From Sinorhizobium mexicanum (lineage in GTDB: Bacteria; Pseudomonadota; Alphaproteobacteria; Rhizobiales; Rhizobiaceae): 64,000 nt of DNA. The notes below the pieces were generated by a model that was given only the letters and a program-made list of their open reading frames with translations, searched no databases and was not told where the DNA came from. Positions 16,538 through 24,493 of the stretch are shown piece by piece. The stretch is taken from the NCBI RefSeq assembly GCF_013488225.1, contig NZ_CP041241.1, forward strand, positions 558,001-622,000, given 5' to 3'. Position numbers and translations under genes: made by a program. The number at the start of each line of letters is the position of its first letter. Positions within the stretch are counted from its first letter, which is position 1.

Positions 16538-16659
16538 TTGCCATTGTATGATGAATGCGATAGTGATGTATAACGATAAACGCGTGCGCTTCGGCGCGCT
16601 GTCGCCAGCCCCGGCGATCTGCGCTATGGAGCATCGACTTGATCAGCGTGGGGAAGGCG

Positions 16660-17439
16660 ATGGCAGCGGAAGGGCAGGAGCATCAGGGTATCGTGGCGGA
16701 ACACCCGCAGCGCCGTCCTCGCGTCCAGAAGAACACTACGCGCGCCATTGCCTCCGACATCTGCGCCGAGATCTTCCCCGTCGGCACCTTCCTGCCTCGC
16801 GAAAACGATCTCTGCGAGCGCTATGGCGTCAGCCGTACCGTGATCCGGGAATCGCTTAAGATCCTCGAATCCAAGGGCATGGTGCGCGGCCGCTCCCGCG
16901 TCGGCACGGTCGTTTGCAACAAGGAAGAGTGGAACATTCTCGATTCGCAGGTTCTGGAATGGATCGGCGAGCGCATCTTCGAATTCGATCTGCTGAACTG
17001 CATTCTGGAAGCGCGCCGGGCGATCGAGCCGGCGGCGGCGGAATTCGCAGCCGAGCGTGCGACGGTGCAGGAAATCGCCGATCTTGACCGCGCCTGGCGC
17101 GATATGCGTGACGGCGAGCGCGACGTCGCGGGCTTCACCGAAGCCGACGTCGCCTTTCACACCTGCCTTCTGAAGGCGAGCCACAACCAGGTCTTCCTGC
17201 AACTCGTCGGCATCATCCAGGCGGCGCTCAAATTCTCGCTGCACGCGTCGAACGAAGCCGCCGAACGCCGGGACGAGGCCATCGACATCCATGGTGAGCT
17301 GGTGGAGGCGCTGCGCATGCGCGACAAGGCGGCTGCGCGCGACTGTTCGATGCGTATGCTGAACCTTGCGGCACGCGACCTTGCCGCGGCCGTCAAACGG
17401 CAACGGCCCGCAGGGGCCGGTCTCCTGAACAACCCCTGA
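16660..17439 (+). CDS. GntR/FadR family transcriptional regulator
   Basis: A 259-residue regulator. A winged helix-turn-helix spans about residues 35-85 ([19 protein letters not shown], then [10 protein letters not shown] and GRSRVGTVV). An FCD effector domain follows, with the metal-binding Asp/His pattern ([24 protein letters not shown]). ATG 16660 was preferred to TTG 16639 because GGGGAAGG precedes it. FCD regulators of this type often respond to sugar acids. It is divergent from araF and upstream of dgoD, so it probably represses both and is released by galactonate or a related acid. Confidence 0.9.
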   Translation: MAAEGQEHQGIVAEHPQRRPRVQKNTTRAIASDICAEIFPVGTFLPRENDLCERYGVSRTVIRESLKILESKGMVRGRSRVGTVVCNKEEWNILDSQVLEWIGERIFEFDLLNCILEARRAIEPAAAEFAAERATVQEIADLDRAWRDMRDGERDVAGFTEADVAFHTCLLKASHNQVFLQLVGIIQAALKFSLHASNEAAERRDEAIDIHGELVEALRMRDKAAARDCSMRMLNLAARDLAAAVKRQRPAGAGLLNNP

Positions 17440-17486
17440 AGCGGGCATCCCGCCCGTTTGCTCTTCCCCCCAATGGACATCACGTC

Positions 17487-18635
17487 ATGAAAATTACCAA
17501 GCTCACCACCTATATCGTTCCGCCGCGCTGGCTGTTTCTCAAGATCGAAACCGACGAGGGCATTGTCGGCTGGGGCGAGCCGGTGGTTGAAGGCCGCGCG
17601 CTGACCGTCGAGGCGGCCGTGCACGAGCTCGCCGACTATCTCGTCGGCAAGGATCCGTTCCTGATCGAGGACCACTGGAACGTGATGTATCGCGGCGGCT
17701 TCTATCGCGGCGGCGCCTTGCACATGAGCGCTCTTGCCGGCATCGACCAGGCGCTCTGGGACATCAAGGGCAAGGCCCTCGGCCAGCCGATCCACCAGTT
17801 GCTCGGCGGCCAGTGCCGCGACAGGATCAAGGTCTATTCCTGGATCGGCGGCGACCGGCCGAGCGACGTTGCACGCAATGCCAAGGATGTCGTCGCCCGC
17901 GGGTTCAAGGCAATCAAGCTCAACGGCTGCGAAGAGCTGCAGATCGTCGACAGCAACGAGAAGATCGATAAGGCCGTCGCGACCATAGGCACTATCCGCG
18001 ACGCGATCGGCCCGCATGTCGGCATCGGCGTCGATTTCCATGGCCGCGTGCATCGGCCGATGGCCAAGGTACTCGCCAAGGAACTCGAGCAGTTCAAGCT
18101 GATGTTCATCGAGGAGCCGGTGCTGTCGGAAAACCGGGAGGCACTGAAGGAGATTGCCAATCATTCTTCGACGCCGATTGCGCTTGGCGAGCGCCTCTAT
18201 TCCCGCTGGGACTTCAAGTCGGTCCTTGCCGATGGCTATGTCGACATCATCCAGCCCGATCTTTCGCATGCCGGCGGCATCACCGAGTGCCGCAAGATCG
18301 CCGCGATGGCGGAAGCCTATGATGTGGCGCTCGCGCCGCATTGCCCGCTGGGACCGATCGCGCTCGCCGCCTGCCTTCAGGTCGATGCCGTCAGCTACAA
18401 CGCCTTCATCCAGGAGCAGAGCCTCGGCATCCATTACAACGCCGCCAACGACATTCTCGATTACATCTCCAACAAGGAGGTGTTCCGCTACGAGGATGGT
18501 TTCGTGTCGATCCCGCAAGGGCCAGGCCTCGGTGTCGAGGTCGACGAGGCCTATGTCATCGAGCGCGCGCGGGAAGGCCATCGCTGGCGCAACCCGATCT
18601 GGCGCCACGAGGATGGCAGCGTCGCCGAGTGGTGA
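17487..18635 (+). CDS. dgoD: D-galactonate dehydratase
   Basis: The 382-residue protein matches DgoD in length and sequence: [31 protein letters not shown]-like [17 protein letters not shown] and the C-terminal [11 protein letters not shown]. The metal ligands D183, E209 and E235 and the catalytic H185 and H285 are all present. It removes water from D-galactonate to give 2-keto-3-deoxygalactonate in the De Ley-Doudoroff pathway. It follows the GntR gene by 47 bases. The next enzymes (dgoK, dgoA) are not in the window and must be elsewhere. Confidence 0.95.
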   Translation: MKITKLTTYIVPPRWLFLKIETDEGIVGWGEPVVEGRALTVEAAVHELADYLVGKDPFLIEDHWNVMYRGGFYRGGALHMSALAGIDQALWDIKGKALGQPIHQLLGGQCRDRIKVYSWIGGDRPSDVARNAKDVVARGFKAIKLNGCEELQIVDSNEKIDKAVATIGTIRDAIGPHVGIGVDFHGRVHRPMAKVLAKELEQFKLMFIEEPVLSENREALKEIANHSSTPIALGERLYSRWDFKSVLADGYVDIIQPDLSHAGGITECRKIAAMAEAYDVALAPHCPLGPIALAACLQVDAVSYNAFIQEQSLGIHYNAANDILDYISNKEVFRYEDGFVSIPQGPGLGVEVDEAYVIERAREGHRWRNPIWRHEDGSVAEW

Positions 18636-18652
18636 CGCGATAACGGGCGGAT

Positions 18653-18758
18653 CTACAGCGCCGCGCGTCTTATCAGACGCGCAAAGGACGCTGTAGCACT
18701 TTGAATTAGTGCATGTTTTATCCTTAAATCGGATCCGATTTAAGGAAACATGCAGTAG
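18653..18758 (+). repeat. RIME-like palindromic mosaic element, copy 1
   Basis: Two linked palindromes: the first is bounded by TACAGCGC and GCGCTGTAG-type ends with GCGCGTCT/AGACGCGC arms. The second is CCTTAAATCG/CGATTTAAGG inside GCATGTTT/AAACATGC. The same composite recurs at five more places in the window. Here it separates dgoD from the SDR gene and ends 17 bases before the SDR start codon. Confidence 0.85.
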
Positions 18759-18775
18759 AAAGTGGAGGAAAGATC

Positions 18776-19555
18776 ATGGGCAACCGGCTCGACGGCAAAC
18801 GCATCGTCATAACGGGCGCCGCCCAGGGGATCGGCCTTGCCATGGCCGAGATCTTCCACGGTGAGGGCGCCAGCCTCTTTCTGATCGACCGCGATGGGAC
18901 GCTTCTGGAAAAGGAAGCAGAAAGACTCCGGGCCGAGGGCGGTACGGTCTCCTCGGCGGTCGCCGACATTACCGATGCTCCCGCAATCGCTGCGGCTTTT
19001 GCCAGGGCGGAGAAAACCATCGGGCGCCCCAACGCGCTGGTCAATAACGCCGGCATTAACGTCTTCGCGAAACCACTGGCGACGAGCGAGGAGGACTGGC
19101 AGCGCTGCTTCGACGTGAACCTCAAGGGCGCCTGGAATTGCTGCAAGGCCGCACTCCCGGGCATGATCGAGGCGGGCGGTGGGGTCATCCTCAACATCGC
19201 CTCGACGCATGCCTTCACCATCATTCCGCATACCTTCCCCTATCCCGTCGCCAAGCACGCCCTCATCGGCATGACGAAGTCGCTCGGGATCGAATATGCG
19301 TCGAAGGGAATCCGGGTGAACGCCCTGGCTCCAGGCTACGTGCTAACGCAGAAGGTGATCGACTACTGGAACAGCTTTCCCGATTCGGCAGCGGCCGAAG
19401 CGGAAACGATGAAGCTGCATCCGGGCGGACGTATCGCGACGCCGGACGAAATCGCCCGCGCCGCCCTGTTCATGATTTCCGATGAGTGCACGTTCATGAA
19501 TGCCACCTGCCTGACCGTGGATGGCGGCCTTAGCGTGCTCCATCATCCGGCCTGA
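18776..19555 (+). CDS. SDR family sugar dehydrogenase
   Basis: A 259-residue classical short-chain dehydrogenase: TGAAQGIG cofactor motif (residues 13-20), NNAG near 90, catalytic S143, Y156 and K160 (YPVAK), and VNALAPGYV. GGAGG precedes ATG 18776. It lies downstream of dgoD in the same direction, with a RIME element between them. The likely role is NAD(P)+ oxidation of D-galactose, L-arabinose or D-fucose to the lactone, which would feed dgoD. Specificity is inferred from context only. Confidence 0.85.
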   Translation: MGNRLDGKRIVITGAAQGIGLAMAEIFHGEGASLFLIDRDGTLLEKEAERLRAEGGTVSSAVADITDAPAIAAAFARAEKTIGRPNALVNNAGINVFAKPLATSEEDWQRCFDVNLKGAWNCCKAALPGMIEAGGGVILNIASTHAFTIIPHTFPYPVAKHALIGMTKSLGIEYASKGIRVNALAPGYVLTQKVIDYWNSFPDSAAAEAETMKLHPGGRIATPDEIARAALFMISDECTFMNATCLTVDGGLSVLHHPA

Positions 19556-19686
19556 TAGGCGGTTCCCGGCGTCGCCGCGACAAGGGCAGCGTGGTCGGCC
19601 AGTCTGCTTCGACAGCAGTTCCGCTGCCGGGCGGTTATTGAAGGTCGTGTGCCCACCGTCTCCCTGGGTATTGGGGCGGGACGCCT

Positions 19687-19977
19687 TCATTCCAGGGGCC
19701 GATGTCCGTCTTTCCCTTCCTCGGACGCCTGACCTCCAAGGATCGTCAGAAAGGCCTCCCTCGAGGCGCAAATGAAGGCCGCACGCGCTTCCCCCGGGCT
19801 CTTCCGGTGTTTTAGCGCCGCCTCGCAGGCGCGCATCGCATAGCCGTAATAGGCGCCACCTCGAACGGGCCATTCACGCTCCAAACATTTCATTGCGTCG
19901 AGCGGTCCGACGACCGTGCGACATTTCCCGTCCAGCATGCTGATACTGACCGGCACGCCCCATGGAATCTCGTACAT
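19687..19977 (-). CDS. DUF982 family small protein
   Basis: A 96-residue protein with the DUF982 pattern: W-x-PV near the N-terminus (IPWGVPVSISM), DAMKCLEREWPVRGGAYYGYAM in the middle, and ACEAALKHRKSP followed by ARAAFICASREAF. AAGGAAAG precedes ATG 19977. DUF982 proteins are small, of unknown function and common in rhizobia, often in several paralogues on accessory replicons. It is convergent with the SDR gene and followed by a second DUF982 gene upstream on the same strand. Confidence 0.85.
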   Translation of the reverse strand: MYEIPWGVPVSISMLDGKCRTVVGPLDAMKCLEREWPVRGGAYYGYAMRACEAALKHRKSPGEARAAFICASREAFLTILGGQASEEGKDGHRPLE

Positions 19978-20219
19978 CGCTTTCCTTTCCTGTCCCCGAG
20001 TGGGGGCATCGGCGCGGGGTGAGGAACGAGCGAAACGGGTTTCCGCGCATCCCGCGAGCTGGAATGGTTTGGGCCATTGGGCCCGAATGACTTTGAACCG
20101 GCTCCTGCCGGATTACGCCGAACGACTTTTAATAACGTGTGGCATCATGGTTTCCGAAAGATCGACTTTCGGGCTGATGCTCTTGTGCGGCGGAGCCACA
20201 GCGTCCGGGTTGCGAATGC

Positions 20220-20471
20220 CTATTGACTCCGGATGGAGAGGTGCGCCTCTTCGGCAGCCTTGATAAATGCCCTGCGGGCCTTCTCGGTCTTGACCTTGCC
20301 CTCGAGGGCCTGCAGGCAGACCCGTTTTGCGGCGGCAAGGGCACGCCCATCCTGATGGGGCCAACGCAGCATCAGGCACTCGACGGCCTCGCGCGTGCTC
20401 TTCACGTCGCGGTATTTGCCTGCGTCACCGAGTTCCAACTGGACACTCCTGTCCCACCAGAAACTGTGCAT
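20220..20471 (-). CDS. DUF982 family small protein, second copy
   Basis: An 83-residue protein with W at the N-terminus (HSFWWDRSVQLEL), DVKSTREAVECLMLRWPHQDGRALAAAKRVC, then LEGKVKTEKARRAFIKAAEEA, the same plan as the 19,977 protein but clearly diverged. ATG 20471 was chosen because the family begins close to the tryptophan and GAGG lies upstream. A longer frame to 20546 adds 25 residues unlike the family. Function unknown. Confidence 0.8.
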   Translation of the reverse strand: MHSFWWDRSVQLELGDAGKYRDVKSTREAVECLMLRWPHQDGRALAAAKRVCLQALEGKVKTEKARRAFIKAAEEAHLSIRSQ

Positions 20472-20903
20472 GGCGTGTTGCCTCACAGGGTTGTTATCGT
20501 TGGAATTCAAACCCTTTGGGGGCGGCTTTGGTTCCATCCGTAACATGTGAACCGTGCGATATTATCGCGCAATTGCCGCTTCTGCGCACGCCCTATGAGA
20601 CGGCGCAGTAGTGTGCCGGTCACGTGCCCACCTCTTGACGAGACGCTTGCCGCTGCTAAGTAAGAAACGATCCCGCCTTTTAGACATCGAACCGCGGGAC
20701 GAACATTGGTGCCGGGCCCCTCTGGCGAGAGTTTTACGGCGCTCTCGTGATGTCGGTACCGCCAGCAAATGAGCCGGCGGATTAGCTACCATGAAAACTC
20801 AACTCATGCCCAACGCATGCGCCTGTTCGGCTGTGCGCTTTTTCCCTACTGAAGATCTCTCGTTTGCAATCGCCAAGGCGCATCGTGCCGGGGAGGGTCG
20901 TCC
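20472..20903. other. intergenic region with a long leader before the TerC-like gene
   Basis: No convincing gene. A possible promoter TTGACG (20635-20640) with TAAGTA 16 bases later (20657-20662) would give a leader of over 200 bases before the start at 20904. The leader contains short hairpins, for example GAGAG/CTCTC near 20730-20750. TerC-family genes in many bacteria carry a manganese riboswitch, but I could not recognise its core here. Confidence 0.4.
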
Positions 20904-22001
20904 ATGATCCAGTCCCGTTCGCACACGACCAGCCTCGGCTATTTCAAGTGGGCCTTTATCGTGACGGGCCTCGGTCTGCTGCTTGGCGTCTGGCTCGGCT
21001 GGCAGTCGACCGGTACTTTCAGCGGCACCATGACCGTCTTCTTCATCTGCGCGGTGCTCGCTGTTCTTGAAATTTCGCTCTCCTTTGACAACGCCATCGT
21101 CAACGCCAACAAGCTCAAGGACATGACGCCGGTCTGGCAGCACCGGTTCCTGACCTGGGGCATCATCATTGCCGTCTTCGGCATGCGTATCGTCTTTCCG
21201 CTGCTGATCGTCGTCATCGCCGCCAATATCGGGCCGATTGACGCGGTCATCCTGGCGGCGGTGCGCCCCGAAGAATACGCCCGCATCATGAACGACGCGC
21301 ATCTGCCGATCGCCGCCTTCGGCGGAACGTTCCTGATGATGGTCGGTCTCACCTACTTCTTCGATCAGGAGAAGGACGTGCACTGGATCGCCTGGCTGGA
21401 GCGCAAGATGGCACGCTTTGCAACGATCAAGGGCATCGAGATCGCCTTTGTACTGAGCATCATCCTGGCGTTCTCGTCCTTGCTCGAAGCCGAGCATGTG
21501 CACACCTTCGTCTACGCGAGCATCTATGGTCTGCTTACCTTCCTTATCGTCGAGGTTGTCGGCGGTCTGCTCGATGCTTCTCAGCAGACGATGAGCGCGG
21601 CGGCGAAGGGTGGTTTCGGTGCATTTCTCTACCTGGAGGTGCTCGATGCCAGCTTTTCGTTCGACGGCGTCATCGGCGCCTTCGCCTTGACGCAGAACCT
21701 GTTCATCATCGCGATCGGTCTCGGCATTGGCGCCATGTATGTCCGCTCAATGACTATCATGCTGGTCGAGAAGGGCACGCTCAACGAATATCGTTACCTG
21801 GAGCATGGCGCGTTCTACGCGATCCTGATCCTTTCGGTGGTGATGTATTTCCAGACGCTGATCCACATTCCGGAGGTCATCACCGGTCTGGGTGGCGCGG
21901 GCCTCATCGGCCTTTCGCTCTGGTCGTCGATCCGTCACAATCGGCGCCACGCAGAGGTCAATGAAAACGGGCCGAAGCAGCGGTTTCGCGTCGAGGCCTG
22001 A
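20904..22001 (+). CDS. TerC/DUF475-like integral membrane protein
   Basis: A 365-residue multi-spanning inner-membrane protein. It has the duplicated acidic motifs of this family: LEISLSFDNAIVNA in the first half and LEVLDASFSFDGVIGA in the second, whose paired Asp residues are thought to bind metal. GGGAGGG precedes ATG 20904. TerC relatives include tellurite-resistance and manganese-export proteins, so metal handling is the best guess, not a demonstrated function. A RIME element follows immediately and then a strong terminator. Confidence 0.85.
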   Translation: MIQSRSHTTSLGYFKWAFIVTGLGLLLGVWLGWQSTGTFSGTMTVFFICAVLAVLEISLSFDNAIVNANKLKDMTPVWQHRFLTWGIIIAVFGMRIVFPLLIVVIAANIGPIDAVILAAVRPEEYARIMNDAHLPIAAFGGTFLMMVGLTYFFDQEKDVHWIAWLERKMARFATIKGIEIAFVLSIILAFSSLLEAEHVHTFVYASIYGLLTFLIVEVVGGLLDASQQTMSAAAKGGFGAFLYLEVLDASFSFDGVIGAFALTQNLFIIAIGLGIGAMYVRSMTIMLVEKGTLNEYRYLEHGAFYAILILSVVMYFQTLIHIPEVITGLGGAGLIGLSLWSSIRHNRRHAEVNENGPKQRFRVEA

Positions 22002-22019
22002 GAGCGAGGCAAGGCGCCG

Positions 22020-22122
22020 CTGCATTTATCCTTAAATCGTATCCGGTTTAAGGATAAAAACTGCAGCATTTCAAAGCGCTACAGCGTCCTTTGTGCCTCT
22101 GATGAGACGCGCGGCGCTGTAG
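22020..22122 (-). repeat. RIME-like element, copy 2 (inverted orientation)
   Basis: Same composite as at 18653-18758 but reversed: the CCTTAAATC...GGTTTAAGG palindrome first, then ACAGCGTCC...GGCGCTGTAG. It lies 19 bases after the TerC-like stop, between the gene and its terminator. Confidence 0.85.
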
Positions 22123-22133
22123 AACCGTTGTCG

Positions 22134-22170
22134 AGAAACGGCCCGGCGGGATAACCGCCGGGCCGTTTCT
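22134..22170 (+). terminator. strong hairpin terminator
   Basis: A perfect 16-base stem (AGAAACGGCCCGGCGG / CCGCCGGGCCGTTTCT) with a 5-base loop. The A/T ends suit both directions. It closes the TerC-like transcript upstream of the stress-protein gene. Confidence 0.75.
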
Positions 22171-22279
22171 GCTGTGGTCGGGTGCGGTTCAACGAGCGGT
22201 GCCTAAGCCCCTTGATCTGGGTCAATGTGACTGACGGCGATTCGGTTAGCCTGAATTCCGAAGTCAACGGGAGGTTTTC

Positions 22280-22723
22280 ATGTTCCGCAACATTCTCATC
22301 CCCACCGACGGTTCGCCGCTCGCTACGCTCGCCCTGGATGCCGGCATTGCCTTTGCTAACGAAGCCGGAGCGAAGATCACGGTGTTGACCGTTATGGAGC
22401 CATTCAATCTCTTTTCGACTGATGCGGAACAGCTCGCCAGCACGAAAGAGGACTATGAGGCGTTGTCCCGTCAGCATGCCGGGGAAATACTTGCCGCCGC
22501 TACGGCGAAATCCGAGCAGGCCGGCGTACCGTGCGAAACGGATCAGGCCCGCAGCCACGAGGTCTATCGTGCGATCATCAACAAAGCGGACGATATCGGC
22601 GCCGATCTCATCATCATGGCGTCGCACGGCCGCGGCGGCGTCGGCGCCCTGATCATCGGTAGCGTCGCCGCGAAGGTGCTGACGCATTCGACGATCCCGG
22701 TGCTCATCTATAGAAACAAATAG
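22280..22723 (+). CDS. universal stress protein (UspA family)
   Basis: A single-domain 147-residue protein. The N-terminal strand NILIPTDGSPLA and the C-terminal IIMASHGRGGVGALIIGSVA nucleotide-binding glycine motif followed by IPVLIYR are diagnostic of ATP-binding UspA proteins. A GGGAGG site lies upstream of ATG 22280. The gene stands alone between two terminators and two RIME copies. Likely cytoplasmic, induced by starvation, oxygen limitation or oxidative stress as in relatives. Confidence 0.92.
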   Translation: MFRNILIPTDGSPLATLALDAGIAFANEAGAKITVLTVMEPFNLFSTDAEQLASTKEDYEALSRQHAGEILAAATAKSEQAGVPCETDQARSHEVYRAIINKADDIGADLIIMASHGRGGVGALIIGSVAAKVLTHSTIPVLIYRNK

Positions 22724-22776
22724 CGAGCGAAGCGGTCAAACCGCCACGAATTTTCTCCAGTTTCCCAGGTTTTCGG

Positions 22777-22807
22777 CCCGGCGTCTCAACAACGCCGGGA
22801 TTTTTTT
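22777..22807 (+). terminator. rho-independent terminator of the usp gene
   Basis: CCCGGCGT (22777-22784) pairs with ACGCCGGG (22792-22799) and is followed by seven T residues. Confidence 0.85.
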
Positions 22808-22894
22808 GCCGTTGCCGGAAAAGCGTCAAAGTTTCGCGTAATGGGGTGTGTGCCCGGTGGACGGCTGCGGGGGCACCCATCCGTTCGACCTACC

Positions 22895-22993
22895 GCATGT
22901 TTCCTTAAATCGTAGCCGATTTGAGGATGAAAACATGCAGCAATTCAAAATGCTACAGCGTCCTTTGTGCGTCTGAGAGGCGCGGCGCTGTAG
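22895..22993 (-). repeat. RIME-like element, copy 3 (inverted orientation)
   Basis: GCATGTTTCCTTAAATC opening and GGCGCGGCGCTGTAG end, same orientation as copy 2, about 800 bases away. The two copies flank the usp gene as direct repeats. It ends 11 bases before the first ATG of the following small gene. Confidence 0.85.
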
Positions 22994-23027
22994 GTCGGCG
23001 GTCATGAAACGGCGGGGAGGGATGTCT

Positions 23028-23369
23028 TTGAGCGTCAATCCGAACGATCTTGCGCTTCTTGCGGTGATGCGGCGCTATTTCCTGGTGAAGGACGAAGTCA
23101 ACGTCCTGAAGGCCCGTCTGGAGGCCGCCCGGAAGGACGTCGCCGAGGAAATCAGCCGCTTCTACGATCCTCGCACGAATGCGACCCATGCCGAAGACAT
23201 TCTGACATGGCACCGGCTCAGGAAGGAGATGGATGAATTGATGAGCCTTGCCGCGACCTGGGGCAGGGGCGGCAACATCGAGACCCAGGAGCTGGCGTCG
23301 GAAGCGTCGGCGGAACCGGCTGCGGCCAACATCCCCTCTTTTCTCGATGTCCGGCCCTCATTGGATTGA
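23028..23369 (+). CDS. hypothetical protein, about 113 residues
   Basis: I do not recognise the family. The protein is helical and charged: LLAVMRRYFLVKDEVNVLKARL and RLRKEMDELMSLAATW suggest coiled-coil helices, with an alanine- and glutamate-rich C-terminus. The start is ambiguous. TTG 23028 has GGGGAGGG six bases upstream, while in-frame ATGs at 23004 and 23022 have no well-spaced site. A RIME element lies just upstream, so its promoter must be in or before the repeat. Convergent with the DUF1275 gene. Confidence 0.6.
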   Translation: MSVNPNDLALLAVMRRYFLVKDEVNVLKARLEAARKDVAEEISRFYDPRTNATHAEDILTWHRLRKEMDELMSLAATWGRGGNIETQELASEASAEPAAANIPSFLDVRPSLD

Positions 23370-23386
23370 GGTGACGGGCGATCCGT

Positions 23387-24136
23387 TTATCGCTTCAAGG
23401 CAGACCGCACGTCCTCGATCACGGGGAGCGCCGCGATGAGCATCAGGGGCGCGGCAAGAAAAAGCGCCGCAGAAACGCCCAGTTTGTTGAAGAGAAGAGC
23501 GCCGCAGATCCCGCCGACCAGGAAAAGCCCGATCAAGGACGTGAGAAGGCGCAACTTGCGGCGGTCGGCGCGGACATGCAGTCTGGAGCTCTTGGCGCTG
23601 TCGCAGTTCCAGTAGATAAGCTTGCCGATCTCGATGCCCGTGTCGGTCACCAGGCCGGTCACGTGAGTGGTGCGGATTCTTGCGCCGGAGAGCTTCGTGA
23701 TGATGGCGTTCTGCAGCCCCATGATGAAGCAAAGAAGCATTATCGTGGCCGATACGGCGATACTTTCGCTGAGGTGGAAAAATGCCCCGCTTATCGCGAA
23801 GCAGATGAGCAGGAATGCCTCGAACAGCAGCGGAAGCGCATATTCTGCCTGCAACTCCAGCCGTCGGCCCCAGTTGATAAGGATGGCGGAGGTGGCAGCG
23901 CCGGCAACGAAGGAGAAGAGCGCGGCAAGGCCGGCAACAACCAGTGCAATATTGCCAAGGACCATGTTGTCCGCGATCGCCGAGACGATGCCCGACATAT
24001 GCGACGTATATTGATTAACAGCCATGAAGCCGCCAGCATTGGCAGCCCCAGCGACGAATGTCAGGTAGAAGGCGAGATGGCGATCGGTCGCCTCGTTGCG
24101 TTCCTTCGCAGTCAGGTTGCGGAGATAGTATTTCAT
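23387..24136 (-). CDS. YoaK/DUF1275 family membrane protein
   Basis: A 249-residue inner-membrane protein with about six hydrophobic segments. The family hallmark is near the N-terminus (AGAANAGGFMAVNQYTSHMSG), and MGLQNAIITKLSGARIRTTHVTGLVTDTG follows in the middle. These match YoaK/DUF1275 proteins, whose function is unknown. The hydrophilic segment with RRKLR before the last membrane pair is usual. It stands alone. Confidence 0.88.
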   Translation of the reverse strand: MKYYLRNLTAKERNEATDRHLAFYLTFVAGAANAGGFMAVNQYTSHMSGIVSAIADNMVLGNIALVVAGLAALFSFVAGAATSAILINWGRRLELQAEYALPLLFEAFLLICFAISGAFFHLSESIAVSATIMLLCFIMGLQNAIITKLSGARIRTTHVTGLVTDTGIEIGKLIYWNCDSAKSSRLHVRADRRKLRLLTSLIGLFLVGGICGALLFNKLGVSAALFLAAPLMLIAALPVIEDVRSALKR

Positions 24137-24493
24137 GTTCGGTCAATGGTGCCGAAAAATATCGGATTGGAGGACGGGATGTGCGATTCATCCGATAGCA
24201 CAAGATCGGTGCCGCTGTCCGTCCGATCTTGCGTTTGGTATGGTGTTATCGCAGGCGTGCTTGCGCGGCGGGGATATACTGAGGGGGCGCCAAGGAACGG
24301 CCGCCGAGCGGCCGGAGTGACATGCTCGTTGCGCCGGAATGCGCGGTCATGCACCCCCGGTCCGACAGCAGTCAATATTTAAGCTTTCGAAGGGATCATT
24401 GTTTCCCGGGGAACAACTCTACATTGCTGCCTCTGGATAGATCGGTCAGCAGATTTCAAGCGGCCCGATGGGCCGGCGCGGAGATTTCAGTCA
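24137..24493. other. intergenic region between divergent genes
   Basis: It separates the DUF1275 gene (minus) from the type I secretion operon (plus) and must hold both promoters. I found no convincing gene and no clear -35/-10 pair or operator. Confidence 0.4.

Noticed and set aside
20640..20903. manganese (yybP-ykoY) riboswitch before the TerC-like gene
   Set aside because: The conserved core motifs were not seen; kept only as an open question about the long leader.
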